A stretch of DNA of 64,000 bases from Bradyrhizobium sp. AZCC 1693 (GTDB lineage Bacteria > Pseudomonadota > Alphaproteobacteria > Rhizobiales > Xanthobacteraceae), in assembly GCF_036924745.1 (NCBI RefSeq), contig NZ_JAZHSD010000001.1:6881001-6945000 (forward strand), read 5' to 3'. Below are positions 60,089 to 64,000 of this stretch, piece by piece. Every line of letters begins with the position of its first letter. Position 1 is the stretch's first letter. The notes beneath the pieces were generated by a model. That model did no database searches. It was given only the letters and a program-made list of their open reading frames with translations, and was not told where the DNA came from. A program made the position numbers and the translations under genes.

Positions 60089-60850
60089 ATGCTCAGCAAC
60101 CACACCCACGAACGTCTCGCCGCTCTCGGGCTCGCCGGCATGGCCAAGGCCTTCGATGATCAGCAACGCCAACCGGACGTCACCGCGCTGACCTTCGAGC
60201 AGCGCCTCGGCCTGATGATCGATCGCGAAGCAACCGAGCGAGAGAACAAAAGGCTCATCGTGCGCCTGAAGTTCGCCTCGCTACGGCAGACCGCAATCGT
60301 CGAAGATGTCGATCTGCGCGCTCCGCGCGGCATCGACCGCGCCTTCTTTGCCAAGCTCGTCGATGGCGATTGGATCGGCCGCAAGCAAAATTTGCTCATC
60401 ACCGGGCCGACCGGCGTCGGCAAGAGCTGGATCGCCTGCGCGCTCGGCCACAAGGCATGCCGCGATAATCGATCGGTCTTATACCATCGCCTGCCAAGGC
60501 TGTTCGAAGCTCTGGCCCTTGCCCGCGGCGACGGACGCTACGCGCGGCTCCTTAAGACGCTATCGAGGGTCGATTTACTCATCCTGGATGATTGGGGCCT
60601 TGCCCCGCTTACTGGCGAGCAGCGCCGCGATCTCCTCGAAGTCGTCGACGATCGCCACCAGCGTGGATCGACCATCATCACCAGCCAGGTGCCGATCGAG
60701 CATTGGCACGAGGTCATCGCCGACCCGACCATCGCCGATGCCGTCCTCGATCGCCTCGTCCACAACGCTCACCGCCTCATCCTCAAAGGAGACAGCATGC
60801 GAAAAATAGCTGCCCAACGTGCCAATCTTGACGCCGCCAAGAAAAGCTGA
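60089..60850 (+). CDS. istB: IS21-family helper ATPase IstB
   Basis: This 253-residue AAA+ protein has Walker A LITGPTGVGKSWIACALGHK, Walker B VDLLILDDWGLAPLTGEQRR and sensor region GSTIITSQVPIEHWHEVIAD, PTIADAVLDRLVHNAHRLIL. The start ATG 60089 has AAGGAGA seven bases upstream. It selects target DNA and activates IstA. Confidence 0.92.
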   Translation: MLSNHTHERLAALGLAGMAKAFDDQQRQPDVTALTFEQRLGLMIDREATERENKRLIVRLKFASLRQTAIVEDVDLRAPRGIDRAFFAKLVDGDWIGRKQNLLITGPTGVGKSWIACALGHKACRDNRSVLYHRLPRLFEALALARGDGRYARLLKTLSRVDLLILDDWGLAPLTGEQRRDLLEVVDDRHQRGSTIITSQVPIEHWHEVIADPTIADAVLDRLVHNAHRLILKGDSMRKIAAQRANLDAAKKS

Positions 60851-60977
60851 CCCAACTCCTCACGCCGGCAACGACACCCCGGCCGCCTTCGTCGGAACAG
60901 GTGGCCGCATTCGATCGGACCGCATGGTCGCGTTCAATCGGAATCCCTGGCCGCAATCCCCGGAATCCGCATAATTT

Positions 60978-61227
60978 CCCGAGAGGTCCGAAGAACGTGG
61001 TTGATCGTTTAGTGTATTGTCTGACGCGACGTCGTGCCGAATAGGGCGCGGCGTCGTGATTTTTATGTCATCAGTTCGGACTTCTGGCTTTGATCGCGCG
61101 TCTGCCGGAACCTGCTCTGCACTGCGTGGGAGCGCCAGTTGAGCACCGCGCCGAATTGGCATGAGAAGCCTGGCCGGCCGTGGTGTTTATGAAAGGTACC
61201 GCGATGACCTAGCGCCTGAGTTTACTT
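60978..61227. other. Intergenic between IS21 and the second precursor group
   Basis: This 250-bp segment contains a direct repeat (CGACGTCGTG near 61028 and CGGCGTCGTG near 61050) but no gene. It leads into the regulated promoter of precursor 3. Confidence 0.35.
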
Positions 61228-61243
61228 TGTGACGTCCGTCACA
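61228..61243 (+). promoter_or_regulatory. CRP-like palindrome upstream of precursor 3
   Basis: TGTGA-CGTCCG-TCACA is a perfect match to the TGTGA-N6-TCACA consensus. A -10-like TATTCC at 61265-61270 would put the transcription start near 61277 and the palindrome centre at about -41.5 (class II activator position). The site ends 79 bp before the ATG at 61323. Confidence 0.7.
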
Positions 61244-61284
61244 GCGAACTCCTGTAGAGGCACGTATTCCTCTGATCACGGTTG

Positions 61285-61300
61285 GCGGGAATGGTCTCGC
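61285..61300 (+). promoter_or_regulatory. 5' UTR stem-loop of precursor 3
   Basis: GCGGGA-ATGG-TCTCGC forms a 6-bp stem (one G-U) with a 4-base loop, between the predicted transcription start and the ribosome-binding site. The same element with compensatory differences precedes precursors 4 and 6. Confidence 0.5.
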
Positions 61301-61322
61301 TCCAGGCAAACGGGAGATGAAA

Positions 61323-61514
61323 ATGACCAAGTTCAAGAATGCAGATCGCAACGAACAGTCGATTCTTATGCTCGACGATGCGCAGCTCGACGCAGTGGTG
61401 GGCGGTGCGAAGCTGGATTACCTTTCGCAGCAGCTCGCCCTTGCGGCCTATCCGGTCGGGGGATGGACGATGAAGGACATCTGGACGAAGCCCACGCTCG
61501 GCACATACCATTAG
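61323..61514 (+). CDS. Double-glycine leader peptide precursor 3
   Basis: This 63-residue precursor has leader MTKFKNADRNEQSILMLDDA with QLDAVVGG (28 residues) and core AKLDYLSQQLALAAYPVGGW, TMKDIWTKPTLGTYH (35 residues, two Trp, no Cys). ATG 61323 is chosen over the in-frame ATG 61317 because GGGAG then lies at a functional distance. First of the group of precursors to the right of the IS21 element. Confidence 0.8.
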   Translation: MTKFKNADRNEQSILMLDDAQLDAVVGGAKLDYLSQQLALAAYPVGGWTMKDIWTKPTLGTYH

Positions 61515-61572
61515 GAATTCTCTAGTCCAGTTAGCAGGAGCAAGGTGTAAAAATCCAGGTTGCGAACACAAT

Positions 61573-61701
61573 ATGGACGAACGCGATGCAGTGACCGGTG
61601 GCAAACTCACCATCGTTGCCGCAGCCCTCTTGCTAGGTCGGAATCAAAGAAATGCCCCGGTGGACTACAGGGCGAACTCGGCGAGATCTCGGCTGGGTTG
61701 A
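61573..61701 (+). CDS. Possible short or decayed double-glycine precursor (candidate 7)
   Basis: This 42-residue frame reads MDERDAVTGG, then KLTIVAAALLLGRNQRNAPV and DYRANSARSRLG. The LDxVxGG-like end (ERDAVTGG) followed by a hydrophobic-then-basic core resembles the other precursors. The leader is much too short and the GCAGGAGCAA ribosome-binding region (as before precursor 5) lies about 30 bp upstream without a matching start. It is either a frameshifted relic or a gene with an unusual start. It ends just before a strong terminator. Confidence 0.4.
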   Translation: MDERDAVTGGKLTIVAAALLLGRNQRNAPVDYRANSARSRLG

Positions 61702-61720
61702 TCTCTCGCGCGAAGCCAAG

Positions 61721-61755
61721 AAAGCCCGTCCGCGCTCACCCGGGACGGGCTTTTT
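61721..61755 (+). terminator. Rho-independent terminator of the precursor 3 unit
   Basis: AAAGCCCGTCC (61721-61731) pairs with GGACGGGCTTT (61743-61753), an 11-bp perfect stem with an 11-base loop, followed by more T residues. It closes the transcription unit that starts with the CRP-like site at 61228. Confidence 0.85.
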
Positions 61756-61897
61756 GATATCGCTTGAGGCTCACAAAAGCGAGCAGTATTCGACCGGACC
61801 CCAGTCTGCCGATCCAAGACGACTGCGCTCAAGCTTCTCAAGATCGAGAACACTACTGGTCGCAATCATATCAAGAAGGTCAACGGAAGCCGTCCTG

Positions 61898-62011
61898 CCA
61901 GAGTGGCAAACGGCAAGCGAGGTCCTGGTCTGTAGCCATATGCTTGCCTGCATTGGCGTCAGGAAGGCGCTACTCTCAAGCCAGACCCGCAAGCCCCATT
62001 GTGAGAGCTAG
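61898..62011 (+). pseudogene. Decayed relative of the [15 protein letters not shown] protein
   Basis: The frame PEWQTASEVLVCSHMLACIG, VRKALLSSQTRKPHCES parallels [33 protein letters not shown] at 11415-11703 but is shorter and degraded. It is a fragment of the same small protein family on the opposite strand. Confidence 0.4.
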
Positions 62012-62048
62012 AAAGCTGTAGAGCAATGATCTGCGACGGCCTTGAGTG

Positions 62049-62064
62049 TGTGACAGTCATCACA
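62049..62064 (+). promoter_or_regulatory. CRP-like palindrome upstream of precursor 4
   Basis: TGTGA-CAGTCA-TCACA is a perfect TGTGA-N6-TCACA site. A TATTCC -10-like element at 62086-62091 lies at exactly the same distance as in the precursor 3 promoter, and the distance to the ATG (62144) is identical (79 bp between). Confidence 0.7.
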
Positions 62065-62106
62065 GCGACAAACCGCCATTGAGCATATTCCTGCCTTGAC
62101 GGCCGG

Positions 62107-62120
62107 CGGGAATAGTCCCG
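62107..62120 (+). promoter_or_regulatory. 5' UTR stem-loop of precursor 4
   Basis: CGGGA-ATAG-TCCCG, a 5-bp perfect stem with 4-base loop, inside the longer block GGCGGGAATAGTCCCGGCC. It is the counterpart of the stem-loops at 61285-61300 and 63046-63064. Confidence 0.5.
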
Positions 62121-62143
62121 GCCAAGCAAAACAGGAGGCAGAC

Positions 62144-62323
62144 ATGACCGAACTCAACAACGAAATTCGTGAAATGACGTTTGAGGAACTCGAACAAGTC
62201 AGCGGCGGCGATATGCTAAACAAGATAATCGATCAGACAATGGCAGCTTTGGGCGCCCGTTTATTGGCCGCCGTACGCACGCCAGTGGTAACGCCGACGC
62301 CGATCAGTCTACACATGAGATGA
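62144..62323 (+). CDS. Double-glycine leader peptide precursor 4
   Basis: This 59-residue precursor has leader MTELNNEIREMTFEELEQVS with GG (22 residues) and core DMLNKIIDQTMAALGARLLA, AVRTPVVTPTPISLHMR (37 residues: amphipathic helix, then a Thr/Pro-rich tail, no Cys). AGGAGG lies five bases before ATG 62144. It is followed 75 bp later by precursor 5 without an intervening terminator, so both are probably co-transcribed. Confidence 0.82.
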   Translation: MTELNNEIREMTFEELEQVSGGDMLNKIIDQTMAALGARLLAAVRTPVVTPTPISLHMR

Positions 62324-62398
62324 TTTTGACTGCTCAAAAGAGGTAACGACCACCCCATCGCAGTTTGCGATGTTCGGTCGACAACGCAGGAGCAACAA

Positions 62399-62554
62399 AT
62401 GGAAAAGTGTGACGAACTCACGATAGACGAATTGACCGTCGGCGAACTCGACATTGTGTGCGGCGGAAGAATTAGATGGATCGATATTCACATGCCCTAC
62501 AAGGACTTCATCAAGTGGCCTGGGGGCGATCCGTCGCCGACCAGGTATGCTTGA
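62399..62554 (+). CDS. Double-glycine leader peptide precursor 5
   Basis: This 51-residue precursor has leader MEKCDELTIDELTVGELDIV with CGG (23 residues) and core RIRWIDIHMPYKDFIKWPGG, DPSPTRYA (28 residues, aromatic and basic). ATG 62399 has AGGAG seven bases upstream. The leader has the ELDxVxGG end of the family, with Cys at the -3 position. It has no CRP-like site of its own and appears to be the second gene of the precursor 4 unit. Confidence 0.75.
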   Translation: MEKCDELTIDELTVGELDIVCGGRIRWIDIHMPYKDFIKWPGGDPSPTRYA

Positions 62555-62582
62555 GATAGTCGGATACCCACAAGCCGAGATG

Positions 62583-62610
62583 AGAGGCCGCCACTATTGG
62601 CGGCCTCTTT
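62583..62610 (+). terminator. Rho-independent terminator of the precursor 4-5 unit
   Basis: AGAGGCCGCCA (62583-62593) and TGGCGGCCTCT (62598-62608) form a perfect 11-bp stem with loop CTAT and a short T-run. It lies 28 bp after the precursor 5 stop. Confidence 0.85.
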
Positions 62611-62932
62611 CGATTCTCAAAAGCAAAACCCGGCGGGTCCTGAAGTGAGAGCACTCAAGTAGTCTTATCTCTCCAGCCGATGAGTAGGTGACCAGAGGTG
62701 TTGGCTTGATCGCTTTTTCACGTTTGGACTTTAACCCTGTGAAGGTTCGGGCCTAGTGCAGTAATCGCTGCAGCTCTGGAGGTATTGCCGCGGGAGCTGC
62801 GCAAGGGGAACGGAAGGGGAGCGAAAAACCATTGCACGTGCCGTCTCCCGCTTATCAGTTTGGGTAATAGCAAAAAAACAATGTCCGCTTATCCCCTGCC
62901 GGCTCAACCGGTCGACGCTTGCAAGCGAGAAC
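62611..62932. other. Intergenic, no gene seen
   Basis: Between two terminators, with no CRP-like site or double-glycine motif visible. The lone downstream terminator at 62933-62954 suggests that a short gene may once have been here. Confidence 0.3.
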
Positions 62933-62954
62933 CCCGGCCTAGCGCCGGGATTTT
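62933..62954 (+). terminator. Terminator-like hairpin upstream of the precursor 6 promoter
   Basis: CCCGGC (62933-62938) and GCCGGG (62944-62949) with loop CTAGC, followed by ATTTT. No gene is recognised immediately upstream. Confidence 0.55.
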
Positions 62955-62995
62955 CGGAAGCGGAATAAAACTATCCATCGAGGCGCCCGTGGCAG

Positions 62996-63011
62996 CGTGA
63001 CGTCAGTCACA
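62996..63011 (+). promoter_or_regulatory. CRP-like palindrome upstream of precursor 6
   Basis: CGTGA-CGTCAG-TCACA differs from the consensus at one position. It ends 73 bp before ATG 63085. The -10 region is less clear here than for precursors 3 and 4. Confidence 0.62.
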
Positions 63012-63045
63012 GCATTCGAATGCCCAATGAGCGAAGGTCGTCATG

Positions 63046-63064
63046 TGGCGAGGTGGTCTCGCCA
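63046..63064 (+). promoter_or_regulatory. 5' UTR stem-loop of precursor 6
   Basis: TGGCGAG-GTGGT-CTCGCCA, a 7-bp perfect stem with a 5-base loop. It is the strongest version of the stem-loop shared with precursors 3 and 4, followed by the same AAA-rich spacer and GGAGG. Confidence 0.55.
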
Positions 63065-63084
63065 AAAACCGGAGGAACTTGCCT

Positions 63085-63258
63085 ATGACGACCCTCAACA
63101 AGGAAACAGCTAGCATGGAGCTCAACGAGCACGACCTGGAACGAGTGAGCGGCGGCGAACGCACGCTGTTCGAAAACCTCCATCGGCTCTGGTTTGCCCT
63201 TACCTGCGACGGCAACCTCGTGGTGAAGGGCGATCAGCTGCAGTGTCGAGCCAAATAG
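63085..63258 (+). CDS. Double-glycine leader peptide precursor 6
   Basis: This 57-residue precursor has leader MTTLNKETASMELNEHDLER with VSGG (24 residues) and core ERTLFENLHRLWFALTCDGN, LVVKGDQLQCRAK (33 residues). It is the only core with two cysteines (core positions 17 and 30), so a disulfide is possible. GGAGG lies nine bases before ATG 63085. Confidence 0.82.
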   Translation: MTTLNKETASMELNEHDLERVSGGERTLFENLHRLWFALTCDGNLVVKGDQLQCRAK

Positions 63259-63260
63259 CG

Positions 63261-63339
63261 CAGGGTGGCACGTGGAGCGTGCCCTCCATCTCTCGTCATC
63301 CAGATCAAAATGGTGGGCACGTGGAGCGTGCCCACCATT
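63261..63339. repeat. Palindromic intergenic repeat, two copies
   Basis: The second copy is a perfect 13-bp stem AATGGTGGGCACG / CGTGCCCACCATT with loop TGGAG (63309-63339). The first copy (about 63265-63286) has the same GGCACGTGGAGCGTGCCC core with an imperfect outer stem. Similar GTGGGCA..TGCCCAC elements are dispersed in Bradyrhizobium genomes. It may also serve as terminator for precursor 6. Confidence 0.6.
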
Positions 63340-63522
63340 ACGCGTCTGAGCAGCCGGCCTGCTCAAGCGCGCATGGGACTATCTCGTGCCTGGCCCCGCC
63401 GAAGGAGCTGGGCCCGTTGCCCGACATCCACGACGTTAGGCGAGCGCTCGATCCTGATCCCTACAGCGCCAGCAACACCGTCTATCGCATCATCACATTC
63501 AAACATACCTATCGCCCGCCCA

Positions 63523-63615
63523 GTGATTCGCGAGACCATTCGCGAGATGAACATGGTCGCCATCGGCCGCGTAGTGCTGACAAGCCGTGAGCATATCATT
63601 GGCCTTGAGCCGTTG
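63523..63615 (+). pseudogene. Ku protein fragment
   Basis: The frame VIRETIREMNMVAIGRVVLT, SREHIIGLEPL matches a conserved part of bacterial Ku (non-homologous end-joining) proteins (VIRETIR..VAIGRVVLTxREHIIALEP). The flanking sequence does not continue the domain in any frame, so only about 31 residues remain. Confidence 0.55.
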
Positions 63616-64000
63616 CCCAGCATCGCGCCGAGTTGTTGACTTCAGCTTCTGAGCCGAAAGAGTTGTTTTACAGACCGAAGTCCAAGCGCAAAATGATGTA
63701 TCCCCATTACCACATCAAGTTGGTTCCGCATTGTTGTGTTCGCTACGTTACAGACTCCGCTGCCAGGATCTGTAACGTTTTCTCTGCGGGGCAACAAGGT
63801 GGCGGCGGCGGCGGTTGCGGACTCGTTGAGGAACCTCCAAGCCTCGACGAGTCCGGTCGCGCAGTTCATCGACTGATCGCGCCGTATTGACGGTGCCAAG
63901 ACATCCAACCGATGCGCCAGTGCAATGACAATACCTTCAGCCCCGATGCCATTCGCAATGACAGAACTCGTTACCGTGGCGAGCCCAGATTTGCTGCATG
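63616..64000. other. Unassigned sequence at the window end
   Basis: Open frames exist on both strands (for example minus-strand MNCATGLVEAWRFLNESATA near 63830-63870) but none carries a motif I can identify, and any gene would extend beyond the window. Confidence 0.3.

Larger units (their letters stand above)
58346..60971 (+). mobile_element. IS21-family insertion sequence, complete with 6-bp target duplication
   Basis: The left end TGCGGAATCCGAGGCAAGG pairs with the reverse complement of the right end TGCGGATTCCGGGGATTG. The element is bounded by TG...CA and flanked by TAATTT on both sides (58340-58345 and 60972-60977). Near the left end are further copies of the motif GGCGGCCACCGATTCCGA-like (58365-58440), and near the right end of GTCGGAACAGGTGGCCGCAT-like sequence: multiple terminal transposase-binding repeats as usual for IS21. 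Length 2626 bp with istA and istB intact, so probably a recent insertion. Confidence 0.88.

Noticed and set aside
61228..62064. NifA-type upstream activator reading of the palindromes (TGT-N10-ACA)
   Set aside because: The spacing fits formally, but no GG-N10-GC sigma-54 promoter is found downstream, whereas a TATTCC element sits at the class II CRP distance.
62785..63000. 71-codon plus-strand frame ahead of precursor 6
   Set aside because: It contains a terminator hairpin and overlaps the CRP-like site; no GG motif or ribosome-binding site.
49583..63258. Lanthipeptide, radical-SAM or nitrile-hydratase-leader RiPP cluster
   Set aside because: No LanM/LanBC, rSAM, YcaO or nitrile-hydratase-like genes are present, and the leaders are short; only the exporter resembles NHLM systems.
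1..64000. CRISPR arrays
   Set aside because: No regularly spaced direct repeats with unique spacers were seen; the repeats noted occur only twice each.

Overview
The window looks like accessory DNA from a Bradyrhizobium-like alphaproteobacterium. Pointers are the high-GC coding style, the tripartite-type ABC_sub_bind proteins, the Omp25/31-type porin, the small DUF-type proteins typical of that group, and an ExoY/ExoF-type exopolysaccharide cluster. Few core genes are present. Mobile elements, recombinases and decaying gene fragments fill the spaces between functional blocks.

Layout. (1) 0-8 kb: ABC_sub_bind genes or remnants around a truncated IS110 transposase, and a signalling operon (hybrid-type sensor kinase, response regulator, response regulator-adenylate cyclase). 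(2) 8-15 kb: secreted beta-propeller and barrel-like proteins, a PilZ protein, a porin, a GrlR-like protein, and several pseudogenes including two fragments of an SOS-response-associated peptidase. (3) 15.5-25 kb: a recombination hotspot with a P4-type integrase, a truncated tyrosine recombinase, two tandem DUF5372/60-aa/large-serine-recombinase modules, an IS91-type fragment, and an intact IS3 element with its target duplication. (4) 25.4-42.8 kb: an exopolysaccharide cluster with a LuxR-type regulator, glycosyltransferases, a WecG-type transferase fused to a STAS domain, Wzz/BY-kinase, Wza-type export protein, acyltransferase, Wzx flippase, methyltransferase, frameshifted GT4, Wzy ligase/polymerase and ExoY-type initiating sugar transferase. 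Together these make a near-complete Wzx/Wzy pathway. (5) 43-49.5 kb: a third serine recombinase scrambled by an internal duplication, a secreted nuclease, and scars of an integrative conjugative element (ArdC fused to TrbI).

(6) 49.5-63.3 kb is the most interesting part. It holds a double-glycine peptide secretion system: a three-gene overlapping operon (HlyD-like adaptor, C39 peptidase/ABC transporter, second 968-aa ABC transporter of the NHLM bacteriocin-export type) and at least six short precursor genes (51-63 aa). Each precursor has an acidic leader ending in ..(L/V)xxVxGG and an unrelated core of 28-39 residues. Five precursors carry a near-perfect TGTGA-N6-TCACA palindrome 69-80 bp before the start codon. 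At least the two best-matched sites are placed at about -41.5 from a likely -10 element, a class II CRP-type layout. Three also share a 5' UTR stem-loop. No lanthionine, radical-SAM, YcaO or nitrile-hydratase-type maturation gene is visible. The precursors sit in two groups separated by the exporter operon and a fresh IS21 insertion (58346-60971, TAATTT target duplication). I propose a co-regulated multi-peptide secretion system whose products could be bacteriocins or signals. The function is inference.

All identifications come from reading motifs. No database search was run, so family names without a motif statement should be treated as recognition from memory.
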